Assembly: GCA_023257915.1 (NCBI GenBank)
Contig: JALRBB010000049.1
Span: 1-6,843, forward strand
From: Quisquiliibacterium sp.
GTDB lineage: Bacteria > Pseudomonadota > Gammaproteobacteria > Burkholderiales > Burkholderiaceae_E
Direction: 5' to 3'
Length of the DNA stretch: 6,843 bases
Part shown: positions 1-5,672 of the stretch, piece after piece
How the letters are laid out: the number at the start of each line of letters is the position of its first letter
How positions within the stretch are numbered: position 1 is the first letter of the stretch
The notes under the pieces: model-generated
What the model was told of the DNA's origin: nothing
Seen by the model: only the letters and a program-made list of their open reading frames with translations
The model's database searches: none
Position numbers and translations under genes: made by a program

Positions 1-12
1 CGGATCTGCCAT
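1..12 (-). CDS. soxZ: SoxZ, sulfur-carrier partner subunit (first 4 codons only)
   Basis: Only the start codon and three more codons are inside the window, reading M-A-D-P on the minus strand. A GGAG Shine-Dalgarno sequence sits 7 bases before the ATG, and the soxY stop lies 52 bases upstream. Many SoxZ proteins begin with MADP, and soxZ almost always follows soxY, so the call rests on position, ribosome binding site and these four residues. SoxZ would pair with SoxY to form the periplasmic heterodimer that carries sulfur intermediates. Without sequence beyond the left edge the identity cannot be proven, and the gene may or may not be intact. Confidence 0.6.
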
Positions 13-64
13 GTCTTTGCTCCGGATATTCGTGATGTTCGGGATCGGGTGCCTGCGCGCCGCG

Positions 65-535
65 TCAGCCGCCGCAGCCGCCCAGCGTGACCTTGATCTC
101 TTTCTTGGCCATGTAGAACTTGCCGTCGGCGCGCACCAGCGCGTAGACGTCGGAGCTCTGACCCATCTTGACGCGCATGTTCACCTCGGCATCGGCCCCT
201 TCGAGGATGTCGTAGGCCGCGGTCAGCGCGAACGGATTCTTCTCGATCAACAGTGCGATGAACTGGGTATTCGGGATCACGCTCTTGACGCCGACCGGGA
301 CCACCGCACCGTTCTCGGCGATGTCGGGCGAAATGATCGACACGTCTTTGGATTCGGCCGGCGCGGACGCCCCGAGCGCCTTCATCGCGTCAGCAATGGT
401 CTTGGCCTCGAAGGCCTTCGCGTTGAACTGCTGGGCGGCTGCCTCGCTCGCGGGCAACAGTCCGAGTGCGACCAGCGCACCGTACAGTCCGAGGCCGCCA
501 GCGGCCTGCAGGGTTTGACGACGGGATTGCTTCAT
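65..535 (-). CDS. soxY: SoxY, thiosulfate-oxidation sulfur carrier protein
   Basis: A protein of 156 residues ending in GGCGG, the signature tail of SoxY. The cysteine (residue 154) covalently holds the sulfur substrate while it passes between SoxAX, SoxB and SoxCD in the periplasm. The N-terminus has a twin-arginine signal (S-R-R-Q-T-L-Q, Arg5 and Arg6), a hydrophobic stretch, and a probable cleavage site near Ala34 (ASEAAA), fitting Tat export of a folded SoxYZ complex. The start at 535 is preferred because AAGGAG (545-550) lies 9 bases upstream. The ATG at 544 directly abuts that site, and the frame stays open to 703 only as an unlikely extension that would bury the Tat signal. soxZ follows 52 bases downstream and soxD lies 224 bases upstream. 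No key residue is missing. Confidence 0.95.
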   Translation of the reverse strand: MKQSRRQTLQAAGGLGLYGALVALGLLPASEAAAQQFNAKAFEAKTIADAMKALGASAPAESKDVSIISPDIAENGAVVPVGVKSVIPNTQFIALLIEKNPFALTAAYDILEGADAEVNMRVKMGQSSDVYALVRADGKFYMAKKEIKVTLGGCGG

Positions 536-600
536 TTGCTTCATCTCCTTCCAGATTGCTGGCCTCTCAAACAGCCATTGATATTCCAAATAATGCTTCA

Positions 601-626
601 ACGCATCCCGGTACGGGAATGTGCGT
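601..626. repeat. Interrupted inverted repeat in the soxY leader
   Basis: The arms ACGCA-TCCCG (601-610) and CGGGA-(ATG)-TGCGT (614-626) are complementary, with a 3-base loop (GTA) and a 3-base bulge on one side, giving ten possible base pairs. It starts 66 bases before the soxY start. It could be an operator or an RNA hairpin in the soxY transcript. There is no T-run after it on the minus strand, so it is not a canonical intrinsic terminator. Its ACGCAT segment also occurs in the soxR operator candidate, though the half-sites are arranged in the opposite sense. Confidence 0.45.
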
Positions 627-639
627 ATTGAGTCAGTCC

Positions 640-649
640 GAAATATTTC
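640..649. repeat. Perfect 10-bp palindrome GAAATATTTC upstream of soxY
   Basis: GAAATATTTC reads the same on both strands and lies 105 bases upstream of the soxY start, within the AT-rich leader. Palindromes of this kind are typical of binding sites for dimeric regulators, but a 10-bp AT-rich palindrome can occur by chance, and no matching copy was noticed at the other promoter in this window. Confidence 0.3.
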
Positions 650-759
650 ATAAAAGCCAGGTCGCGTCACGCCTACCCAAAGTGAGTATAGGCATCGAAG
701 CATAACGCTCTGGCATGACCTTGCCCGCGACGCCCAAGTTGCCGCGAATCCACTTCACT

Positions 760-1869
760 CTACCGACCGGCCTCCAGGATCCACTTGACCACAGACTGCA
801 GGTCCTCCGCGCTGAGTTGCGCATTGCCCGGCATCGGGATCGCTCCCCAGACTCCTTGACCGCCGTTGCGGATCTTGGCGGCGAGCATCTCCGGCGCCTT
901 CGCATCACCCTTGTACTTCTCGGCAACCTCCTTGAACGAAGGTCCGACGAGCTTGCGATCGAGTGCATGGCAGGCAAGGCAGTTCGCGTCCTTCGCGATC
1001 TGATCGCCAGGCTTTTGCGCAGTTCCCTTGGCGATCTGGACGGTCTCGGATGCAGCCTTCGTGGTCGCCGCCTTGGCCAGCGCCGCTGGATTCGCGTTCG
1101 GTGGTTGCAGCGTATCGGCACCCCGGAATGGACCGACGACCCGATTTTGCTCAGCGAGATTGCCATGACTGTCGCGGGCATGATCCGGCAGCATCGAGCG
1201 CACATCCATGTCGGTCGCGCAGTTCTTCATGCAGGTGCTGCCCTGCACATCGGGCTTGCCCGACACCTTCCACATCTCGGTGTAGGCGAGCTTGCCATTG
1301 CGATTGGGCATCCGCTGCTGCACCTGGGCGATGTTCTTGTCGGACAGCGTGAAGTCCTCCGGCACCACCTCGGCTAGGCTCAGAATGTATGCGAGCACCG
1401 CATAGACCTCATCGGTTTTCAGCGACTTCGGCGCGTTCCAGGGCATTGCGCGATTGATGTAGTCCCAAAGCGTGGAGACCTGCGAGACCTTCATCATCGT
1501 GGTGCGCTGCGGATAGTCGGGCCGAGTCAGGTTCGCAACACGCCCAGTCTTGATGTCCTCCTTGGTCGTCCCACCGACGATCGGCGTGAACACTTCCGTG
1601 GATTCGCCAAAAATGCCATGGCAGCTCGCGCACTTGGCTTCCCAGACTTCCTGGCCCTTCTCGACTGAGCCGGAGCCCGCCGGAAGACCTTTGAAGTCGG
1701 CACGCACGTCAATATCCCAGGCCTTGATTTCGTCCGGGGTGGCGACACGACCCAACTGCGCCCAGGGTTTGGGCGCTGCCGCGACTGCCGGCTTTGCCTG
1801 CGCCAGCGCCTGCGAGGCATAGCCCGCGACACCAGCAGCGATCAGCAGACCGGCCAGGACGTGCCGCAT
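760..1869 (-). CDS. soxD: SoxD, diheme cytochrome c subunit of sulfur dehydrogenase SoxCD
   Basis: A 369-residue exported protein with two c-type heme attachment motifs: CASCH (Cys80, Cys83, His84) and CLACH (Cys297, Cys300, His301). Met346 in the IPMPGN segment is a plausible axial ligand of the second heme, and Met142 (RAMPWNAP) of the first. An N-terminal hydrophobic signal sequence ends near ALAQ. Between the heme domains is a C-M-K-N-C pair (Cys213 and Cys217) that could form a disulfide. SoxD takes electrons from SoxC as the SoxY-bound sulfane sulfur is oxidised in the periplasm. The length fits the family. The ATG at 1869 lies 4 bases after the soxC stop. An in-frame ATG at 1890, with GAGGTG 4 bases upstream, would add 7 residues and overlap soxC by 17 bases, so the start is uncertain within that range. 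Confidence 0.95.
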   Translation of the reverse strand: MRHVLAGLLIAAGVAGYASQALAQAKPAVAAAPKPWAQLGRVATPDEIKAWDIDVRADFKGLPAGSGSVEKGQEVWEAKCASCHGIFGESTEVFTPIVGGTTKEDIKTGRVANLTRPDYPQRTTMMKVSQVSTLWDYINRAMPWNAPKSLKTDEVYAVLAYILSLAEVVPEDFTLSDKNIAQVQQRMPNRNGKLAYTEMWKVSGKPDVQGSTCMKNCATDMDVRSMLPDHARDSHGNLAEQNRVVGPFRGADTLQPPNANPAALAKAATTKAASETVQIAKGTAQKPGDQIAKDANCLACHALDRKLVGPSFKEVAEKYKGDAKAPEMLAAKIRNGGQGVWGAIPMPGNAQLSAEDLQSVVKWILEAGR

Positions 1870-1873
1870 CCGA

Positions 1874-3202
1874 TCAGTACACCTGAACATTGAACACCTC
1901 GCCGGTCTCGGACACTTTCCACGACTGGATCGCGTTGTTGTGATAAATCGAGCGGGTGCCACGCACCGCCCGCAGCTGGTTGATCTTGGGCTGCACATGA
2001 CCGGTTTCATCGATCGCGCGGCTTTGCAAGATTGCTGGCGAGCCGTCCCAGACCCAGTCGATGTTGAAGCGCGTCAGGGCCTTGGACAACACCGCGCCCT
2101 CCAACCGAGCAGTGCGCCAGTTGCGACCGCCATCGAAGGACACGTCGACCCGCTTGATGCGGCCACGGCCGGACCAGGCCAGACCGGTCACGTTGTAATA
2201 GCCCTTGTCCAGCAGCACCTGGCCACCGGATGGGGTCGTGATCACCGACTTGACCTCCTGCACCGACGTGAACTGCCGATGGGTGCCGTCGGGCATCAGG
2301 TCGACATAGTGAATCACCTCGTCCTTCGTGTAGAAGGGCTTGTCGCCGACTTCGATGCGACGCAGGTACTTGACCCAGGACACACCCTGCACGCCAGGCA
2401 CCACAAGGCGCAGCGGATAGCCGTTCTCGGGACGCAGCATCTCGCCGTTCATTGCCCAGGCCACCATTACGTCATCGAGCGCCGCATCCATCGAGATCGT
2501 GCGGGTCATCGAGGAACCATCGGCGCCTTCGGCGAGCACATAGCGCGCGTTCTTGATATCGGCGCCCACCATGTCGAGCAGCGTCGACAGGCGAACTCCC
2601 GTGTACTCACAGCATGACAGCATGCCGTGGCTGTACTGCACCGTGGGAACCGCGACATTGCCCCATTCCATGCCGGTGTTCGCGCCGCACTCGATGAAGT
2701 GGATGCGCGAGACTGCGGGCAGGCGCATCAAATCATCCATCGTGAACACACGCGGCGACTTGACCATGCCCATCACCATCAGCCGATGGCCGCTGGGGTC
2801 GATGTCATACCAGCCCTGGTGGTGGCGCTCAAAGTGCAGGCCATTGGGCGTGATGATGCCGAACAGCCCCTGCAAGGGCGTAAAACTGACCGACGCGGCA
2901 GACACCCGCGTCAACCCGGGGCTTTCGCGCCGCTGCAGGTTCTTCTCCCAAACCGACGGCGTTCCATAAGCACGGGCAGCCACAGGCTGGCCGAGGGTCG
3001 TGGTGTGGGTCGGCAGATTCAGGATCTTCGGATCACCGTTCGCCGCTCTGGCACTGGCCGCCGCAGTGGCACCGGCGCCCATCGCTAGGGCCTTGCCCAT
3101 GAAGCTGCGACGGGCCTTGCGAGCCTGCACCTGCAATTCAGGAGTCAGCGTGTTTTCGGGCGCCCTGCGGATCCTGCCAGGCACCCTCGATTCATGATCC
3201 AT
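1874..3202 (-). CDS. soxC: SoxC, molybdenum-cofactor sulfur dehydrogenase subunit
   Basis: A 442-residue protein of the sulfite-oxidase family. Near residues 30-53 it has a twin-arginine signal (R-R-S-F-M-G-K, Arg31 and Arg32) followed by an Ala/Gly-rich hydrophobic run, so it is exported folded with its cofactor. The segment IHFIECGANTG contains Cys172, the expected molybdenum ligand. The N-terminal two thirds match the Moco-binding domain, and the rest (about 300 to 425, with VDVSFDGGRNW) the dimerisation domain. With SoxD it oxidises SoxY-bound sulfane sulfur to the sulfone level, so thiosulfate can be fully converted to sulfate without storing sulfur. The start is ATG at 3202, with GGGAGGAG just upstream; an adjacent TTG at 3205 is too close to that site. 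The 81-base gap to the regulator stop shows no clear promoter or terminator, so read-through from soxR is plausible. Confidence 0.96.
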   Translation of the reverse strand: MDHESRVPGRIRRAPENTLTPELQVQARKARRSFMGKALAMGAGATAAASARAANGDPKILNLPTHTTTLGQPVAARAYGTPSVWEKNLQRRESPGLTRVSAASVSFTPLQGLFGIITPNGLHFERHHQGWYDIDPSGHRLMVMGMVKSPRVFTMDDLMRLPAVSRIHFIECGANTGMEWGNVAVPTVQYSHGMLSCCEYTGVRLSTLLDMVGADIKNARYVLAEGADGSSMTRTISMDAALDDVMVAWAMNGEMLRPENGYPLRLVVPGVQGVSWVKYLRRIEVGDKPFYTKDEVIHYVDLMPDGTHRQFTSVQEVKSVITTPSGGQVLLDKGYYNVTGLAWSGRGRIKRVDVSFDGGRNWRTARLEGAVLSKALTRFNIDWVWDGSPAILQSRAIDETGHVQPKINQLRAVRGTRSIYHNNAIQSWKVSETGEVFNVQVY

Positions 3203-3283
3203 CAATCTCCTCCCAGGTATTTTTCAATGACGCGTGACAGGCGCCATCTCTGGATTGCATTCAAGCCACGACAAGGCTGCAGC

Positions 3284-3703
3284 TCAGACCGGCTTGGGCA
3301 CCGATCCGCCATCCCTTCGGGACAAAGAATCGAACTCAGATAAACCAGCGACACCGGTCGCCAGATCCCGTGCCAGCGCCTGAAACGGCTTGCCACCAGA
3401 TTCCTGACTGTCCAGTTGCGCCACGATGTGCGTGCAAACATTTCTGCACAGGTCGGTCAGCACGTGATCCGCGACCCCGTAATAGACGAAGGTACCCTCT
3501 TTGCGACGGGACAGCGCACCGGCCCGGTACATCGCATTCAGGTGACGCGAAACGTTGGTCTGAGTCGCGCCGGTTTCCGCAACCACGTCGTTGACGGTGC
3601 GCTCGTGCTGGCAGATCGCGTGCAGGATCCGAATCCGCATCGGCTCGGACAGCAGCGAAAAATATTGCGAAACTTTCTCGAAGACGTGCGACAGTTCGTC
3701 CAT
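3284..3703 (-). CDS. soxR: ArsR-family transcriptional regulator of the sox genes (SoxR-like)
   Basis: A 139-residue winged helix-turn-helix protein. Residues about 14-75 hold the DNA-binding domain, with recognition-helix region ATQTNVSRHLNAMYRAGAL and wing RRKEGTFVYYG. The arsenic-site motif ELCVCDL is absent (the equivalent stretch reads HERTVNDV), arguing against a classic metal sensor. Cysteines are at 31, 86 and 90; the DLCRNVC pair near the C-terminal helix with Cys31 resembles the arrangement in persulfide-responsive members such as SqrR and SoxR. It probably represses the sox genes until reactive sulfur modifies it. The start at 3703 is preferred over the in-frame ATG at 3742, because the latter lies inside the putative promoter and has no ribosome binding site, while 3703 has a GAGAGAG 6 bases upstream. 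The exact ligand is inferred, not shown. Confidence 0.85.
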   Translation of the reverse strand: MDELSHVFEKVSQYFSLLSEPMRIRILHAICQHERTVNDVVAETGATQTNVSRHLNAMYRAGALSRRKEGTFVYYGVADHVLTDLCRNVCTHIVAQLDSQESGGKPFQALARDLATGVAGLSEFDSLSRRDGGSVPKPV

Positions 3704-3733
3704 GAGTTGCTCTCTCGTGATGTATCCGGAGTT

Positions 3734-3751
3734 TATGCGCATAGACGCATA
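3734..3751. promoter_or_regulatory. Inverted-repeat operator candidate between soxR and the thioredoxin gene
   Basis: TATGCG (3734-3739) and CGCATA (3746-3751) are perfect inverted arms separated by 6 bases. The repeat fills the spacer between the predicted -35 and -10 of soxR and overlaps the right-facing TATAAT by two bases. A dimeric winged-helix repressor bound here would block both promoters, the usual layout for an autoregulated ArsR-family gene. Binding by the adjacent SoxR-like protein is inferred. Confidence 0.55.
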
Positions 3752-3755
3752 TAAT
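3750..3755 (+). promoter_or_regulatory. Consensus -10 element (TATAAT) for the thioredoxin gene
   Basis: A perfect TATAAT faces right, 32 bases ahead of the ATG at 3788, and would give a leader of about 25 bases containing the GAGGT ribosome binding site (3776-3780). No recognisable -35 occurs 16 to 18 bases upstream, so the promoter may be weak or need an activator. The overlapping inverted repeat suggests it is regulated together with soxR. Confidence 0.45.
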
Positions 3756-3787
3756 CAAGCTTTAGCATCAACCCCGAGGTATTGCCC

Positions 3788-4396
3788 ATGTGGCGTTTCA
3801 CCCACACCAGAGTTTCGGGCTCGCCTGCCCATCTCCCGATGCGGGTTCGATCTCCCTGGCGGGTGCTGGCACGAGCCCTGTTGCTGGCGATGATCACCCT
3901 GACAGCAGCGGGCCTGGTGCCCACTGCTCGACATGCGCAGGCCGCATCGACCACCCCTCATCTGGAGCGACCGCGCTCACTGGTTCCGCTGCTCGAGCGT
4001 GCTGCCGCGAAACAACAGCCGATTGTGCTGTTGTTCAGCATTGAGGGATGCGGCTGGTGTCTGCGCTTGCGCCGCGACCAGTTGTTCGGGCTGGCGGCAC
4101 AGGCGGCCTCGCGCGGCATTCAAGTCATCGAGTTCGACCTGAACGACGACACCCCTTTTACCGCACCGGCCCAGCCAGCCCCCAAGCCTGCCGTGACCGG
4201 CTGGCTCGCCGACATTCGCTCCCCCTACATGCTGGCCTTTCGGCTCGGCGTACGAATTGCGCCAACCGTCGTCTTCCTGGGCCCTACCGGCGAAATCGCC
4301 GACCGGCTCGAAGGCTACACGACACCAGACTTCTATTCCGCCTACCTCGACGAGCGAATCGCCAAGGCGCGTGCCAGCCTGCGCGGCGGCAAGTAA
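3788..4396 (+). CDS. Exported thioredoxin-fold protein, SoxS/SoxW-like
   Basis: A 202-residue protein with an N-terminal hydrophobic segment (about 25-45, preceded by several arginines and followed by a possible cleavage site ARHAQA). The thioredoxin-fold domain carries E-G-C-G-W-C (Cys88 and Cys91) and a cis-proline loop, RIAPT (Pro159). The following GEIADRLEGY and DFYSAYLDE resemble the C-terminal part of SoxS-type periplasmic thioredoxins. In Paracoccus, SoxS lies next to soxR and keeps SoxYZ active by reducing its carrier cysteine; the same role is likely here because the gene is divergent from soxR and beside soxCDYZ. ATG at 3788 is chosen because GAGGT ends 7 bases before it; a TTG at 3782 is too close. 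An ATG at 3839 would give a tidier signal peptide but lacks a ribosome binding site. SoxS versus SoxW cannot be decided from this sequence alone, so no symbol is given. Confidence 0.85.
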   Translation: MWRFTHTRVSGSPAHLPMRVRSPWRVLARALLLAMITLTAAGLVPTARHAQAASTTPHLERPRSLVPLLERAAAKQQPIVLLFSIEGCGWCLRLRRDQLFGLAAQAASRGIQVIEFDLNDDTPFTAPAQPAPKPAVTGWLADIRSPYMLAFRLGVRIAPTVVFLGPTGEIADRLEGYTTPDFYSAYLDERIAKARASLRGGK

Positions 4397-4433
4397 GACT
4401 TGTGGGGGCCGCGAATTCCAAACCGCTACCCAC

Positions 4434-4460
4434 CACCTCGCTCAGTGAAAGTGCGAGGTG
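4434..4460. terminator. Hairpin at the convergent gene ends, possible terminator
   Basis: CACCTCGC (4434-4441) and GCGAGGTG (4453-4460) form an 8-bp GC-rich stem with an 11-base loop. It lies 37 bases after the thioredoxin stop and spans the stop codon and last codons of the DUF2863-like gene. The location between convergent genes fits a bidirectional terminator, but neither side is followed by a proper T-run, so intrinsic termination is uncertain. Confidence 0.4.
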
Positions 4461-5647
4461 TCGGGCCCGATTTCTTCGGGCATTTCGGCGTGCACGATCT
4501 CGCCCTTGCTGTTCGGATACAGCGGCACGCCGCAGTCCTCGCAATACTCGGGCTCGACCAGTTCGGGCCAGACACGAAGATCGGTCACTCCGACCTCGCG
4601 AAGCGTCTCACGAATGACGGCCAGCGGCGGCGGATCGTCGGTTTCTCCCTCTGCGCCAAGCAGCGGCCAGACCACGCCCTGGGCTACCTCTTCGGAGTCG
4701 CCAATTGAGATGCCGATCCGGTACTCGTCGGCACGATCCGCACCGAAGGCCATCGCTGACGCATGCAGGTCAGAAGCCTCAATTCCGAGCGCATGGGTCA
4801 GAAAATGCACCGCCGCGCGAATTGCGTACGGACGCACCCGGCGGTCGGATTCCCGCATGTTCAGGTGATACGCATCTGGCAGCAAACACTCGAATCCGCA
4901 ACCGGCTAGCAAGGGCTCCAGGTTGGGACGACCCTGCGCGATCCATTGCTCAAGACACTGCACCCGACTGGCATGCTCGCCGGAGTCGTGCTCCTGCCAG
5001 CGAAACAGCGCTTTGCCTCGCGGCACCGCCACGACGCCGAGCAGGTACCGGGTGTCTGCCAGCATTTCGGCGGTTTCCGGCAGGCTGCGCAACTCCAGAC
5101 GCGCCGGCTGTCCAGAGACCGCGGACACCGCAAGCTTGCGGGTCAGCTTGCGCAATTCGGCAAAGTCGCGCGGCATCTGGTCGATGCTGTACAGGTACGG
5201 CGACAGGCGAAACCTCGCGTCGCGGGTCAGCACATGGGCTTGCCACTGCGCTGCCAGCGTCTGCGCAACATCGGCATTCAAGGGGCCTGCCGGGATACGA
5301 AACCGGGTCCAGGCAACCAGCGGCGCCGACACCAGCAGGCAATCCCAGCCCTGGCCATCGACGTCGAGCCGCACGGTCTCGGCCGACGATTCAACCGCCT
5401 CAATCAACGCACCGTAGGCTTCGGCGTCGGTCTGGTTGAGCCGATCGAGGGCGTCGAACACCGACTGCGGATGCCCGGCGTCGAGCAGATGATCGATGCG
5501 AGTTGCAAGCACGCCTTCCCAGAAGCTGTCTTCGATGCGGCTGCCAGAATTGGCAAGACCAAGCGCTGCGGCAACGAGTCGCTCGGCGTCGGGGGAAAGA
5601 TGGGACTTGCGGTCGCGAAGACCTCGTGCGTGACGGGTTTCTTTCAT
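4442..5647 (-). CDS. DUF2863-like protein of unknown function
   Basis: A 401-residue, probably cytoplasmic protein with no signal peptide or membrane segment. The N-terminal stretch LSPDAERLVAAALGLANSGSRIEDSFWE (residues 17-44 taken in parts) and the C-terminal YCEDCGVPLYPN and EIVHAEMPEE resemble what I recall of the DUF2863 family, found mostly in Betaproteobacteria and of roughly this length. The tail contains a C-x-x-C pair (Cys369 and Cys372) and histidines at 386, 399 and 401 that might bind a metal, but this is speculative. The ATG at 5647 follows the dnaQ stop by 25 bases; its nearest ribosome binding site, GGAG, is a rather distant 11 bases away. It is probably co-transcribed with dnaQ. 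No biochemical function can be assigned. Confidence 0.8.
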   Translation of the reverse strand: MKETRHARGLRDRKSHLSPDAERLVAAALGLANSGSRIEDSFWEGVLATRIDHLLDAGHPQSVFDALDRLNQTDAEAYGALIEAVESSAETVRLDVDGQGWDCLLVSAPLVAWTRFRIPAGPLNADVAQTLAAQWQAHVLTRDARFRLSPYLYSIDQMPRDFAELRKLTRKLAVSAVSGQPARLELRSLPETAEMLADTRYLLGVVAVPRGKALFRWQEHDSGEHASRVQCLEQWIAQGRPNLEPLLAGCGFECLLPDAYHLNMRESDRRVRPYAIRAAVHFLTHALGIEASDLHASAMAFGADRADEYRIGISIGDSEEVAQGVVWPLLGAEGETDDPPPLAVIRETLREVGVTDLRVWPELVEPEYCEDCGVPLYPNSKGEIVHAEMPEEIGPDTSHFH

Positions 5648-5672
5648 GCGGCAAACTGCTCCGTTTAACCCA

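Larger units (their letters stand above)
536..759 (-). promoter_or_regulatory. soxY leader region, gene-free and locally AT-rich
   Basis: This 224-base gap separates the soxD stop from soxY, whereas soxC and soxD are only 4 bases apart. The part between about 575 and 655 is clearly richer in A and T than the flanking genes, as expected of a promoter. On the minus strand a good -10-like TATACT occurs near 690-695, but I find no convincing -35 at the right distance. It ends with the strong AAGGAG ribosome binding site of soxY. That soxYZ is transcribed separately from soxCD, or has an internal promoter, is inference. The long open frame crossing this region is judged non-coding. Confidence 0.4.
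3730..3758 (-). promoter_or_regulatory. Putative soxR promoter (TTGATT - 17 bp - TAAACT)
   Basis: On the minus strand TTGATT (3753-3758) and TAAACT (3730-3735) are exactly 17 bases apart, each matching the sigma-70 consensus at four of six positions. Transcription would begin near 3723, leaving about 20 bases before the ATG at 3703. This arrangement is also the main reason for rejecting the upstream ATG at 3742. It is a prediction from spacing and sequence only. Confidence 0.5.

Noticed and set aside
545..703. N-terminal extension of soxY to 703
   Set aside because: It would place 56 residues before a clear twin-arginine signal, lacks a ribosome binding site, and the AAGGAG at 545-550 marks the start at 535.
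711..725. Sigma-54-like sequence CTGGCATGACCTTGC on the plus strand
   Set aside because: The GG to GC distance is one base too short for a -24/-12 promoter, and no plus-strand gene follows.
715..1377. Long plus-strand open frame opposite soxD
   Set aside because: It is antisense to a heme protein with complete motifs, has no recognisable domain, and is typical of open frames opposite high-GC genes.
1940..2617. Plus-strand open frame opposite soxC
   Set aside because: The composition is His/Arg/Gly-rich as expected from the reverse strand of a high-GC gene, and soxC is unmistakable on the other strand.
3704..3742. Longer soxR start at the ATG at 3742
   Set aside because: The ATG lies inside the inverted repeat and upstream of the predicted -10, with no ribosome binding site.
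4705..5439. Plus-strand open frame opposite the DUF2863-like gene
   Set aside because: The product is dominated by Arg, Ala and Pro with no domain, and the minus-strand frame matches a known family over its full length.
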